Source: Embleya scabrispora DSM 41855 (GTDB taxonomy: Bacteria; Actinomycetota; Actinomycetes; Streptomycetales; Streptomycetaceae). Taken from it: DNA of 50,048 bases. Location of the stretch: contig NZ_KB889705.1 of the NCBI RefSeq assembly GCF_000372745.1, positions 1 to 50,048 on the forward strand, read 5' to 3'. Positions 18,301 to 26,665 of this stretch are shown one piece after another. Each line of letters begins with the position of its first letter. The first letter of the stretch is position 1. Made by a program: the position numbers and the translations under genes. The notes under the pieces were generated by a model. The model was not told the origin of the DNA. It searched no databases and saw only the letters and a program-made list of their open reading frames with translations.

Positions 18301-20135
18301 CCCACCGCGCCCAGGGCATGACCGTCGACGTCGCCCGCGCCCTGGTCAGCGCCGACCTCGGCCGTGAGAACCTGTACGTGATGGCCACCCGCGGCGCCGC
18401 CGCCAACCACCTGTACGTCGTCGTTGACGAAGGCCTCGACCTCGACGGACACGTCCCGGCCGGCCAACGCCGCACCGCCCGCCAGGCGTTGACCGCCGTG
18501 ATCGCCCGCGGCACCACCGAGAACGCCGCCCACGACGACATCGCCGCCGCCCTCACCGCCCGCACCTCGCTCGCGACCCTGACGCCCCGGTACCGCTACG
18601 CCCACGGCCTGGTCTCGTACCGCCTCGACGACGAGGAACAGGCACGCGCCGCGGACGTCGTCCGCGAAGCCCTTCCCGACCCGCTCGTCGACCGGGCCCT
18701 CGACGACGAGGCCTGGCCCGCCCTCGCCTACTACATCGCGCTCGCGGGCACCCGGGATCGCGACGCGCACGACACCCTGACCCGCGCGCTGACCCAGGAC
18801 TTCTCCGTGCCGCCGGGCGAGGTCGTCGAGGAGTTCGCCGCAGTGAACAGTCCGGCGCAACTGCTCGCGTGGCGCATGGAACAGCGGCTGTACGGCGAGG
18901 ACAAGCCGCCGCGGTCGGGAACGATGCCGTGGCTGCCCGTCCCGCCCCGGCCGGAATCCGCCCGCGAACACGACACCGCCGACGTCATCGCGTACGCCCG
19001 CTCCACCTACGAACGGATCGAGGCCCGCGCCGCACACCTGGCCGTCGCGGCCGTCGTCGCGCCGGGCCTCGACGGCGCGGGCGACGACCAGTCCTGGACC
19101 GTCACCCTCGGGGCGCTTCCCGAGACCGGGGTCGAACGCGAGGGTTGGCTGCGCACGGCGGCGGCCGTGGCCGCGTATCGGGAGACGTTCGAGGTGCGCG
19201 GGCCGCTTCCGCTCGACGAGCCCACCGAGGGCGAGTCGATCGTCAAGACCGTGGCCCGCGACCACGTCGCCGCGATGCTCGCAAAGCAGCGGAGCGGCGA
19301 GTCCGTTGTTCGGGCGTCGGACGGCGACCGGCCCGGTCCGGGGCGCGACCTGGCCGCCGCGGACGCGCCCGCGCTCGACGCGCTCGCCTCGGACGCCGCC
19401 ACGCTCGACGCGGCGGCTCTCGCCCGCGCCATCGAGCACACCCGGAAGCAGCACCTCGCCCGGAAGAACCGGGCCGCGAAACTCCACGACCGGGCCGACA
19501 CCATCCTCGCCCGCGCCGAGGCCGGACAAGGCCCGGCCGCGCGCGGTTTGTACGCCGACTCGGTCGAACTGACCCGACGCGTCGACGCCATCGAGCGCGT
19601 CCCCCTCCTGGAGAAGACCCTGCGCGCCGCCCACGACCGCCTCGGCACGGCCGTCGTCGCCCTCGGCACGGGCCGCCCGAACAGCCTCGACCACGCGCGG
19701 GCGCGGGTGGAACGCGCTCGCATCGAACGTGTGAGCGGCCTCCTCGACCGGGCCCGGCAGGCGGCGGGATCCGAGTACGAATGGGACGCGGTACGCGCCC
19801 GGCACACCCACCTGACCCGCACGCTCGACCTCCACCGCGAGGCCGCCGCGGCCGTCGACCGCGCCACCGGACTTGCCGTACGCGCGGACGCGGACCGGCT
19901 TGCCACCCGGGCCCACCAGGCCCGCGCCGAACTCGACGCGCTGCAAACGGAACTGCGCGCGCGGGTCGGCGGGGGCGGGGGACGCGGCCTCGGCGACATC
20001 ACTCGGGCACTCGACGCAGTCGCGACCACGAGGGCGCCTCGGCGAGCCACCCCGACCGGCGGGGCCGTCGGGCCCGGCGGCAGGCCGGAGCGGCGGCCGA
20101 TGGTGCCCCAGGCGGGCCCCGAGCTCGCCCCCTGA
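15309..20135 (+). CDS. MobF conjugative relaxase with RecD-like helicase
   Basis: 1608 residues (GTG 15309 or ATG 15312). Relaxase domain at about 240-480: FDLVFSPPKSISTAWALAV, then DPDLHTHVIVSTK containing the metal-binding histidines, and FSSRRAQVKAEFATLYRKF. The SF1 helicase domain follows: Walker A LIGPAGTGKTTTLRVLV (about 695), Walker B LVLIDEAGMAGT, LVGDPQQLAAVESGGVL, and the C-terminal motif YASTTHRAQGMTVDVARALV. The last 500 residues are helical and Ala/Arg-rich. The protein should nick oriT, stay covalently bound to the 5' end and unwind the strand for transfer by a type IV secretion system. It is about three times longer than the shortened relaxase at 7164. A long antisense frame beneath it is a codon-bias shadow. 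Confidence 0.95.
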   Translation: MMTLHKLGPNGWEYLVDSVSVADEGRGLGQDLVAYYAATDNPPGVWTGALAEVLGVAGTEAGREQIRNLFGHGRHPMLFREYARTLVTSLDAGATSGALPGLGPDVTPGIDPDALARALERHPSVVERVLPGADIAHRVNERMAVEGVDVTGAARTALRDRIRGEERAADARRVAHLARRLAKSASADERVLADVLVRASPAHLAAAADGLQLGRAFPVHRTVAERAATRFVAHAVAHPHATEAELAHAKAEILREEDTRGERQAVTGFDLVFSPPKSISTAWALAVVTGDDATRLALEEAHNDAVRAVLARLENDVAFTRLGAGGAAQVKADGVAAVAFVHRTSRAGDPDLHTHVIVSTKTLGPDGRWRSLDGRALFAAKVALSEQYNSTVLDGVTHRLGWATGVRADQVDHGSRAIRELVEIPVALNEAFSSRRAQVKAEFATLYRKFRETHGREPRRGEEYDLLQQATLNNRPRKDKGGTAAAEARRWREIAESVLGPGYATFLAGLTHTARTLRADDIGVERIAAWAAATVDGVQHHRSTWTVRNLEAEAQRVTRDTAFASSEDRAATVSRIVRLATAEDRLLDPDTGTRVVRITPDALIAEPAALRRPDGTGVFQPHAAVRYTSTAILDAERRLLAHARAGGAPTLSRAAVDAALAESAREHGRTLAPDQRAAVRHLAHSGTWLTSLIGPAGTGKTTTLRVLVRAAELDGWTVVGLAPSARAARVLADTAGIATTENTHQWAAQLRGGAVAPHPRTLVLIDEAGMAGTLTLDAITRAHVAAGGVVRLVGDPQQLAAVESGGVLRHLQRHADSAELTSVWRFREPDGTPRTWEIDASLRLRDGDTTVVEEYLRHGRVHDGSLQSMTDRVYRDWRADTAAGRVSLMIASTNALAGELSERARADRVAAGEVERDGVALANGGRAGVGDRVVTRRNERAMSLFAGRDWVKNGDVWEVTGRGRDGALTVRHTEHGGTITLPPAYVGSSVELAYASTTHRAQGMTVDVARALVSADLGRENLYVMATRGAAANHLYVVVDEGLDLDGHVPAGQRRTARQALTAVIARGTTENAAHDDIAAALTARTSLATLTPRYRYAHGLVSYRLDDEEQARAADVVREALPDPLVDRALDDEAWPALAYYIALAGTRDRDAHDTLTRALTQDFSVPPGEVVEEFAAVNSPAQLLAWRMEQRLYGEDKPPRSGTMPWLPVPPRPESAREHDTADVIAYARSTYERIEARAAHLAVAAVVAPGLDGAGDDQSWTVTLGALPETGVEREGWLRTAAAVAAYRETFEVRGPLPLDEPTEGESIVKTVARDHVAAMLAKQRSGESVVRASDGDRPGPGRDLAAADAPALDALASDAATLDAAALARAIEHTRKQHLARKNRAAKLHDRADTILARAEAGQGPAARGLYADSVELTRRVDAIERVPLLEKTLRAAHDRLGTAVVALGTGRPNSLDHARARVERARIERVSGLLDRARQAAGSEYEWDAVRARHTHLTRTLDLHREAAAAVDRATGLAVRADADRLATRAHQARAELDALQTELRARVGGGGGRGLGDITRALDAVATTRAPRRATPTGGAVGPGGRPERRPMVPQAGPELAP

Positions 20136-20443
20136 TCCGCCGGGCCGCGCTGGGACGGGTCCGTACGGGTGGGCGATCAGGGGCGGGGGCGGCGCGGATC
20201 GCACCGAAAGGCCTTCCCGGGATCGGTCACGCCCGCCCGCTCCCCCGCACCTTCCCCGGTGACGGCCGACGTGCGATCACCGGACGAGAGGACGAACCCA
20301 TCGGCGCGACCCACCCGCCGGTCGGCGATCCACGGACCCCGCCCGGTAGCTCATTCGTCGGCCCCTCCGTCGGCCCTTCGCCCGGCCCTTCGCCCGGTCG
20401 TTCGTCTGGCCGTTCGCCCGGTTCCTCTCCGGGACATGAGCGA

Positions 20444-22060
20444 GTGGACCTGGCGTGGGAGGCGTGGACCGGCAATCCGCACGGCGAATGGTCTGACACC
20501 GACGACGCGGCCCGGGCGCTGAACCGAAGCTGGCACGCCCTGCGCGTCGCCCTGCGCTGCGGCGAAGACGCCGAAGTCCTCCTGGCCCGGCGGTACGCCG
20601 ACCTGGCGGCCGCCGCGCGCGCGACGCTTCCGCACGTCCACCCGGACGCGCGGCGAGCGCTGAACGCCGTGTGCGAACGAGCCGCCGAGCGAGCGGCGGA
20701 ACTACGGCGGCCGGTAGACCGCGCATCCGTGCCCAGGGGCATCGCACGCGCCGAGGCCACAGGCGAGCAGCCTCGCGCTCGGACCGGCGCGGTGGTGGCA
20801 GCGGTACAGGCGAGCCGTGCCCGACTGAACACGGCTCACGCAGCTTGGCGGGCCGGCGAGGACATCGTCCCGAGGGGCGGCGCCGAGGTCTTCGCCGCAC
20901 TCGACCGGGCATGGACGGCGACGCGGGACTACCGTCCGGTCGAGGGGATCGACGAAGCGGACGGTGCCACCCGCGCCGAGCAGGCCGAGCAGGAGGGCAG
21001 GGCTTGCCTGACCCTTGCCCACCACGCCCACACCCTCGCCGCCCTCCCCCAGGGCACGCCCACACGCGCCCGGTTGCACGACCTGCGCGTCCACGCCGAA
21101 CACACCGCGCACGCGCTGCGCGCCCTGGCCCGGCTCACGAACCCGCCACCCCCATACGCCGACGACGGGCCCGACCGAGGCGGCCGTCCGACTCGGCGCG
21201 GCGCTGCCGACCCCCCGTCGACGACCCGCCCCATCCGCGCACGGCTCACCGCGCGCACCCTCGGCGCCGCGATCGCCCGGACCGAACTCACCCGCCCCCC
21301 GGCGCCGGACCGCGCATCCGACCCGGACGGCAACGGACTCCGCGCCCTGTACCGCGCCGACCGCACCGTGATGCGAGCCGTGTGGCATCGCGCCTGGTGG
21401 GCGCGGGCCACCCCGGAAGACATAGCTCAAGCCTGGACATCGACGTCCCGATGGGCCGCCTCCGGAAGCGCCTACGCCGCGACGACACTCCGCCGACTCC
21501 GCGGCCGCGTCCGCCAGTACACCGGCCTCGAACCCCCACCACCGAACCCGGGCCCGGACCTGAGCGCGGCCCTCGCGGCCGAATTGATCCATCCACCCCA
21601 CGGCCACATCGTCTGGTGGCACTGCACCGCCCACGACCCGACCACCGGCACCCAAGTCCTGCCGGAATCCCGCGAACCGGCCACCGCGTGGGAGCATCCG
21701 GAGGAGGTGGCCGCCCGAATACACGCCGACCTCGAACACATCCACGGTCTGCGAGCCGACATCCTGCGCCGAGTCCACATCACCACGACACCGGAAACCA
21801 CCGACGCCGATCACCGCGCAGCCGTTGGAACCCGCGTCCGCAGCACCGACATCAACCGCATCCGCCAAAGAGCGGCCTTGCGACACCGCCAAGAGCACCA
21901 CACCACCCGGCGAGCCGCGCTCCTACGCCAAGACCTCGACACCACCTGGCGTTCGACCGCCACCCCCGCCGAGACCACCGCCCTCGAACGCGAGGTACGC
22001 ACCTGGCCGCCAGGCCCCACACGCGAAGACATGCTCACGTTCCTACAACACCAGACCTGA
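20444..22060 (+). CDS. W-rich tandem-repeat protein, paralogue of the 3579-6905 protein
   Basis: About 538 residues from GTG 20444. The same frame is open upstream through a Pro/Ser/Gly tandem repeat (PSVGPSPGPSPGRSSGRSPG, near 20360-20430) but contains no start codon, so the true N-terminus is uncertain. Module 1 at about 300-362: HRAWWARATPEDIAQAWTST followed by TLRRLRGRVRQYTG. Module 2 at the extreme C-terminus: DTTWRSTATPAETTALEREV and MLTFLQHQ. A beta-type linker with W-x-C-T-A-H-D sits between them. The order and spacing are those of the modules in the first paralogue, whose long disordered regions are missing here. It follows the full-length relaxase, so a relaxosome role is inferred. 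Confidence 0.75.
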   Translation: MDLAWEAWTGNPHGEWSDTDDAARALNRSWHALRVALRCGEDAEVLLARRYADLAAAARATLPHVHPDARRALNAVCERAAERAAELRRPVDRASVPRGIARAEATGEQPRARTGAVVAAVQASRARLNTAHAAWRAGEDIVPRGGAEVFAALDRAWTATRDYRPVEGIDEADGATRAEQAEQEGRACLTLAHHAHTLAALPQGTPTRARLHDLRVHAEHTAHALRALARLTNPPPPYADDGPDRGGRPTRRGAADPPSTTRPIRARLTARTLGAAIARTELTRPPAPDRASDPDGNGLRALYRADRTVMRAVWHRAWWARATPEDIAQAWTSTSRWAASGSAYAATTLRRLRGRVRQYTGLEPPPPNPGPDLSAALAAELIHPPHGHIVWWHCTAHDPTTGTQVLPESREPATAWEHPEEVAARIHADLEHIHGLRADILRRVHITTTPETTDADHRAAVGTRVRSTDINRIRQRAALRHRQEHHTTRRAALLRQDLDTTWRSTATPAETTALEREVRTWPPGPTREDMLTFLQHQT

Positions 22061-22328
22061 GGCCCGCCCTCCGCGGACCGCGGCGGTAGGTGCCCAACCT
22101 CTCTCCGCAAAACACCACCCTCAGGACCGACCTGGGGGTGAGCCGCGCTCCCGCTCCGTGCGTTTCGGCGAGGGCGACGTCCGCGTCTGATCGTCCATCG
22201 GCGCATCGTCCAGGACCGGGACTCGCCGACACCACGCGGGGGCGGGCGACCGTACCGGGCGGTGTTCACGATGCGGGCCGGGTAGCAGCCACGAGCAGAG
22301 ATCCCGAAGACATGCTCTGTAGTCGGTC
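22061..22328. other. Intergenic stretch with a half CRISPR-repeat match
   Basis: No gene is visible. Around 22129-22143 the 14 bases CTGGGGGTGAGCCG equal the 3' half of the CRISPR repeats, preceded by a possible degenerate 5' half. There is no second copy 61 bases away, so it is at most a relic. Confidence 0.35.
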
Positions 22329-22334
22329 TATAGT
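22329..22334 (+). promoter_or_regulatory. Candidate -10 of the toxin-antitoxin operon
   Basis: TATAGT ends six bases before ATG 22341, and no ribosome-binding site precedes that ATG. This suggests a leaderless transcript, common in actinomycetes. The -35 region is weak, and the related TGTAGTCGG just upstream may be part of an autoregulatory operator. Confidence 0.45.
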
Positions 22335-22340
22335 GGCCCT

Positions 22341-22616
22341 ATGACAACGACGACGATCCAGGTCCCGCGGGAGACCCGCGATCATCTCGCGCAGCTGGCC
22401 AAGGAACGCGGGTTGAGCATCGGCCAGCTGGTCGAGGTACTCGCGGCCGAGCAGCCCACCGCCGCCCAACGCGCCGAGCGTCTGGCCGCCGACCGCGAGG
22501 CGGTGCGCTCGGTGATCGGGGTCCCGATCACCGACGAGGAATTCGAGCAGGCGCCCGACATCCTGGCCAACATCCACCGGATCGCCGCGGAGAAGGCCCG
22601 GAAACCCCTCGCGTGA
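22341..22616 (+). CDS. Antitoxin of a PIN-type toxin-antitoxin pair
   Basis: 91 residues beginning MTTTTIQVPRETRDHLAQLA. The N-terminal 45 residues have the strand-helix-helix pattern of ribbon-helix-helix repressors (TIQVPRETRDHLAQLAKERG then LSIGQLVEVLA). The acidic, helical C-terminal half (ITDEEFEQAPDILANI) is typical of the toxin-binding part of VapB-like antitoxins. It overlaps the toxin gene by four bases (GTGA). It should neutralise the toxin and repress the operon by binding near its own start. Confidence 0.75.
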   Translation: MTTTTIQVPRETRDHLAQLAKERGLSIGQLVEVLAAEQPTAAQRAERLAADREAVRSVIGVPITDEEFEQAPDILANIHRIAAEKARKPLA

Positions 22617-23011
22617 TCATCCTGGACACCGGCGCCGTCAAAGCCCTCGCCGCCGGCCACAAGACGCTCAACCTCCTCGCCGGCAACATGGCCCGCACCC
22701 CCGGGGATCATCTCGTGATCCCGGCCCTGTGCCTGACCCAGGCCGAAGCCGACGAACAGGACGTCTCCCGCCGAGTCCTGGCCCTGACCAGCGTGAACGT
22801 CGACCCCCTGGACACCGTCGCGGCGATCGGCGTCGGCACCATGATCCGCGACAGCCTCGGCGGCCCGGACACCTGCCACGCCCTGTACTGCGCCCTCCCC
22901 CGGGCAGAGTTCACCGGCATGTCCATCCTGCTCACCCCGCACGAGGACGCCTATCCCCCGGGCATCATCACCGTCGACATCGACTCACCCGGCATGCTCG
23001 GACACTGGTAA
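22613..23011 (+). CDS. PIN-domain toxin (VapC-like)
   Basis: 132 residues from GTG 22613. The N-terminus MIILDTGAVKALAAGHKTL carries the first metal-binding Asp of PIN domains (IILDTGAV). Acidic residues E/D near TQAEADEQD and the C-terminal GPDTCHALYCALPR provide candidates for the remaining active-site positions. VapC toxins are endoribonucleases that cut tRNA or rRNA; the target cannot be predicted. It is transcribed towards the cas operon and ends about 215 bases before the end of cas6e. Confidence 0.7.
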   Translation: MIILDTGAVKALAAGHKTLNLLAGNMARTPGDHLVIPALCLTQAEADEQDVSRRVLALTSVNVDPLDTVAAIGVGTMIRDSLGGPDTCHALYCALPRAEFTGMSILLTPHEDAYPPGIITVDIDSPGMLGHW

Positions 23012-23226
23012 CCCAGGTCGCCGAGAACCGGGTCCCGGACTGGCAGGCACCCGGTGCGGGAGATCGAACCCGCTCGTCGCGAGTTGCTCCGAGAACAGAA
23101 CCCACGGAACGTCGAGCGGGGCGCTGCGTGCGGGAATGTCCGGCTCGCTCCGGGGTGCTCGACTCCGATTGTTGAAGCTGGGCGGGGAAGACCGATCCGG
23201 TGCCGAGGAAGGGCACCCGCCGGTGT

Positions 23227-23895
23227 CTACTCTTCCGGCCGTAGGGGCGCGATCGTCAGCAGCCCGCACCCATATGCCCGCCCTTTTCCGACGCCACCGA
23301 TCATCGCGGCCCGCAGCGCGTCGGGATCGACGATTTCTGCGGTGCCCTCGAAGCGGACGCGGTGGTGGCGCACCTTCTGAGCGCCACCACCGGTGCCGCT
23401 CCGGCCGACAGCGGCGTCCAGGGGGTGGGAGAGGTGGGTGTAAATCTTGAGACCGGCCAGGCCCGCCCGACGGTGCCACCAATCGTCGGCGTGGCGGCCG
23501 TGGAGGGCAACGAGGGGAGGCAGGTTCCTGTACAGCTCCCGCGTGGTGTGGCCGGGGCGGCGAACGGGGTTGGCATCGCAGCGGTAGGACAGGCGGCGGC
23601 CATGGGCAAGGGCGTTCAGGAGCGGCTCGATGTCGCGAGAAGCCGAGTCGACCGCGTATCCGTTCGGGAACCGCCCGGGAGCGACCTTTGTGTTGCTCTG
23701 GACCATGAGTACGACCTGTCGCTCGGCCTGCTCGACCCGGTGCAGTACACCGAAGTGGCTTCGTGCCCCTTCGATTTTGGGCAGGTCCGGGAAGAGGGAC
23801 ATCACGCGCCGGTGCATGGCGACGGCGTCGCGCAGTTCCCTGCGCACGTCGGCCCGGGAAGTGTCGAGAGTGAGGCGGGCGAGCCAGGTGGTCAT
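23227..23895 (-). CDS. cas6e: Type I-E pre-crRNA endonuclease Cas6e
   Basis: 222 residues from ATG 23895, which overlaps the cas5 stop (ATGA). Residues 24-35 read AVAMHRRVMSLFPD, placing the catalytic His of Cas6e at position 28. The C-terminal Gly-rich stretch IGGVGKGRAYGCGLLTI is the RNA-binding Gly loop of Cas6 proteins. Cas6e cuts repeat hairpins and remains on the crRNA 3' end as part of Cascade. It is the last gene of the operon and should process transcripts of both arrays at 6-1378 and 14982-15071. Confidence 0.95.
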   Translation of the reverse strand: MTTWLARLTLDTSRADVRRELRDAVAMHRRVMSLFPDLPKIEGARSHFGVLHRVEQAERQVVLMVQSNTKVAPGRFPNGYAVDSASRDIEPLLNALAHGRRLSYRCDANPVRRPGHTTRELYRNLPPLVALHGRHADDWWHRRAGLAGLKIYTHLSHPLDAAVGRSGTGGGAQKVRHHRVRFEGTAEIVDPDALRAAMIGGVGKGRAYGCGLLTIAPLRPEE

Positions 23896-24743
23896 ACGGC
23901 GGCCTCCGGACCGTCGGGCGAGGGCACGGCGGTGGTGTGCAGATGGGCGGCGAGGGCTTTGAGGTAGTTGTTGCCGAGTTCGCCGGTGTACAGGTGCTCG
24001 GGCGGGTGCCAGGAACCCCGGTAGAGCCGACGGGTGCGGAAGGTACGCCGGTCCGCGGCCGTGTCGACCGGTTCGTCTTGAACCTCGGTGCCGGGGCGGG
24101 TGCCGTCGTCGGGATCGTCGGGATGGCGTGGAAGCCAGCCGAGGGGGCGGTCGGCGAGCAGCGTCACCACGGGAGCCGGGGCCAATGCGGGCAACGGGAC
24201 TAGAAGAAGGCCGCCGAGGACGTCGGAGCTGCGGTCGAGCAGGACGGGCCCCTCGGGTGGGCAGCCGCGACGGCCCAGGTACAGGGGCCAACGCGGCGCG
24301 GCCAGCGCCTCGGCGCAGCGGTCGAGTACCCGCTCCTCCTGACCGCTGAGTGCGCAGACGAAGGCGGCGTCGGCGAGGTAGAGACGGTGGCCGTACACGG
24401 TGGACGTGTTGGCGCCGCGGGTGCCGCCCTTGGCCGTTTGCACGGTGTCCTTCGGGGCGAGGCCACCGCCGACGGTGTGCAGGTCGCGCAGCACGTAGCC
24501 GGCGCGGTCGATGCGGACGGTGAGTCTCAGTTGTCGCAGATCGTCGTTGGCCTGCCCTCGATGTCGGCCGAGCGCGCAGGACAGGAGGCCGAGCACACCG
24601 GACTTGGTGGGAAAGGCCGCGGTGTCACGCTCTTCGGTGAAGTGGCTGCGCTCTCCCCAGGATTGCAGCGGCGCGGCGAGGCGCAGCAGCAGCCCGGGCT
24701 CCTGTGGCGGCTGGGGCGCCTGGAGCGGCTGTGGTGCGGTCAC
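23892..24743 (-). CDS. cas5e: Cascade subunit Cas5e
   Basis: 283 residues from GTG 24743, overlapping the cas7 stop (GTGA). The conserved N-terminus LLLRLAAPLQSWGERSHFTE and the segment FPTKSGVLGLLSCALGR identify Cas5 of type I-E. The C-terminal RRLYRGSWHPPEHLYT and ELGNNYLKAL complete the RAMP fold. Cas5e caps the 5' handle of the crRNA and contacts the large subunit. Length is somewhat above the usual 220-250 because of an acidic, Pro-rich insert near residues 205-235. Confidence 0.93.
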   Translation of the reverse strand: MTAPQPLQAPQPPQEPGLLLRLAAPLQSWGERSHFTEERDTAAFPTKSGVLGLLSCALGRHRGQANDDLRQLRLTVRIDRAGYVLRDLHTVGGGLAPKDTVQTAKGGTRGANTSTVYGHRLYLADAAFVCALSGQEERVLDRCAEALAAPRWPLYLGRRGCPPEGPVLLDRSSDVLGGLLLVPLPALAPAPVVTLLADRPLGWLPRHPDDPDDGTRPGTEVQDEPVDTAADRRTFRTRRLYRGSWHPPEHLYTGELGNNYLKALAAHLHTTAVPSPDGPEAAV

Positions 24744-25936
24744 GCGCCGCCCTCCAGCGGGGCGAACGCGGCCGCCACACCGGCCTCGACCAGTGCGTCG
24801 AACGTGTCGAGGCGGGTGCCCAGTCCTTCGATCTCCCGACCGGTGCCGGCCCAGTGGGCAGCGAGGATGCGGTCGGTGCCCATGAGCGTGGTGGCGGTTT
24901 GTGCGTACTCGACGAGCTGGTCGCGGGAGGCGGTGCCGTGTCCGCCGCCTTGCGCGGAGCGCACGGGGGTCTCGAAGGCGGCGGCGAAGGACAGCGGGCG
25001 GTCGCTGCGGACGCTGATGTGGACGAGGTCCGGTGCGGTGTGCGGTGCGGTGGAGTTCTTCTTCGCCTGCGGCAGGGAGCGGATGAAGGAGGAGAGGAAG
25101 GCCCCGGCGATGTTGCGGGCGTCCTCGGAGACGTCCCGGGGACCGTCGGAGGAGGTGTGGACCTTCCCCATGTTGGTGACGAGTTCGCGTAGGTCGATGG
25201 TGGCGAACCGGTAGAAGGTGCCGGCGGAGAACTCGGCCTCGTTGAGGTGGCCGCTGCCGGTCTCGCCCCATGCCGCGTTCAGGTCGTCGACGGCGGTGAA
25301 GTAGTCGACTTGGACATCGCTGCGGTGGGTGGTGAAGGCGTGCGCGACCTGGACCGCGCCGTCGACGTCCGCGTCGTCGACTTCGGTGAGCATGCGGCCG
25401 AAGGTATGGATGACCGCGTTGCCCCGACGGATGATCTCTTGCACGTCGGCCGCGGGGAGCGGCGACTTGTCGGACGCCTTTTCGATCTTCTTTTTCTTGA
25501 TCTTGTCGGGGTGTTCGGCGGCGAGGTCGGCGAGTTCTTCGATCGACTCGGCGGACAGGTAAACGAGTCCGTTGGTGATGGCCTCGTAATCCTCCTGGTC
25601 CGGCTTCCCTTCGATGCCGAACTTGATGTTGGAGGCTGCCACGATGTGAGCGCCGGCCAGCCGTGCTCCTTGCTGATCCCAGCCGTGCTTCTCTGCGAGA
25701 ACCTCGGCAACGGCCCTGCCGATCCGACGAGTTCGGGTGGCGAACTGGCCGATCTCCTTCTGGAACTCCTGGCGCAGCGCCCTCTTCCAGGACTGGCTGC
25801 TGACGCGGGTGCGCCGTACGCCGCCGTAGTCCACCGTCTTGACGGCGTTGAGGTCGTCGCGGTTCAGCGTGGATACGGGGACGCTCTGAAGGACGTGTAC
25901 GTCCACGAAGCAGGCGGGCAGGTGCGCGGTCGGCAC
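24740..25936 (-). CDS. cas7e: Cascade backbone subunit Cas7e (Cse4/CasC)
   Basis: 398 residues from GTG 25936, chosen because AAGGAG lies just upstream; in-frame sequence further upstream belongs to cse2. The signature STLNRDDLNAVKTVDYGGVR followed by RTRVSSQSWKRALR is the highly conserved N-terminal region of Cas7e. The central part has a charged insert, DKIKKKKIEKASDK. Six copies normally line the crRNA in Cascade. It overlaps cas5 by four bases. Confidence 0.95.
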   Translation of the reverse strand: MPTAHLPACFVDVHVLQSVPVSTLNRDDLNAVKTVDYGGVRRTRVSSQSWKRALRQEFQKEIGQFATRTRRIGRAVAEVLAEKHGWDQQGARLAGAHIVAASNIKFGIEGKPDQEDYEAITNGLVYLSAESIEELADLAAEHPDKIKKKKIEKASDKSPLPAADVQEIIRRGNAVIHTFGRMLTEVDDADVDGAVQVAHAFTTHRSDVQVDYFTAVDDLNAAWGETGSGHLNEAEFSAGTFYRFATIDLRELVTNMGKVHTSSDGPRDVSEDARNIAGAFLSSFIRSLPQAKKNSTAPHTAPDLVHISVRSDRPLSFAAAFETPVRSAQGGGHGTASRDQLVEYAQTATTLMGTDRILAAHWAGTGREIEGLGTRLDTFDALVEAGVAAAFAPLEGGA

Positions 25937-25973
25937 GGAGGACTCCTTCTGGAGTGGTGTGCGAGGAGGGCGG

Positions 25974-26636
25974 TCAGGCGGTGGACGACGATCCGGGCTG
26001 AGGCACGGCCTGGGCGACGTCGGTTTGGTCCTTCGTCTTCCACTCGTCACGGTGGAGGGCGCGGAAGTAGTCCTGCTGCCAGCGGGTTCCGATGTCGGCC
26101 GCGTGCCAGGGCCAGCGGGTCAAGTCGTTCAGCAACTGGGCCCAGTCGGGTTCGACCTCGTACTGGCGCAGGAGGCGGGTGGCCGGGGGGAGGTAGCGGT
26201 GCAGCCCGGTAGGGCTCTGGCGGACGAGGAGGTCCAGTCGCCTGCGGGTACTGTCGCGCCGACGTGAGCGTTCTTGTGCGGGAGCGTTGAGGACGGCCTC
26301 GGCGAGGGTGTGGCCGAAGCTGGGGCCGTAGGTATCGATCGGCTGCTCCACCTCCGTGTCATCCGCCGGCCGGCCGCGGACAACGTGGCGGGGCTGGTCG
26401 GCGATGAGCGCGGCGATCGCGTAGTAGGCGCGGTCCCGCTCCCGGTTCCGCTTGTCCGGCAGCCAGTGCGCGACGAACTCATGCATCCCGGTCACCTGGT
26501 CGATGTCCTTGCCTACGCCGCGGCGCAGGCGCGCGTGTACCCCGGGGTTATCGGCACACAACCGCCGGATCTCCCGTACGAAACTCAGGTGTTCGGTGCG
26601 GCGTGCCCGTGTGGCGGCATCGCGGACCTCTGTCAT
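25974..26636 (-). CDS. cse2: Cascade small subunit Cse2 (Cas11e/CasB)
   Basis: 220 residues from ATG 26636, 29 bases after cas8e. The all-helical protein shows Cse2 hallmarks: RLCADNPGVHARLRRGVGKD near the N-terminus, then YYAIAALIADQP and, in the C-terminal half, RRLDLLVRQSPTGLHRYLP and LLNDLTRWPWHAADI. Two copies normally bind the belly of Cascade and stabilise the non-target strand. Nothing unusual is seen. Confidence 0.9.
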   Translation of the reverse strand: MTEVRDAATRARRTEHLSFVREIRRLCADNPGVHARLRRGVGKDIDQVTGMHEFVAHWLPDKRNRERDRAYYAIAALIADQPRHVVRGRPADDTEVEQPIDTYGPSFGHTLAEAVLNAPAQERSRRRDSTRRRLDLLVRQSPTGLHRYLPPATRLLRQYEVEPDWAQLLNDLTRWPWHAADIGTRWQQDYFRALHRDEWKTKDQTDVAQAVPQPGSSSTA

Positions 26637-26665
26637 GGGGCACCTTCCGATCGGCGTGGTGGTGA

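Noticed and set aside
15270-20204. 1644-codon open frame antisense to the relaxase
   Set aside because: Gly/Val/Ala-rich shadow caused by third-position G/C bias; the sense strand has full relaxase and helicase motifs.
23058-23077. Minus-strand GCGGGTTCGATCTCCCGC resembles a tRNA T-arm, possible attachment site
   Set aside because: The loop is eight bases, and no acceptor, D or anticodon arm is present around it.
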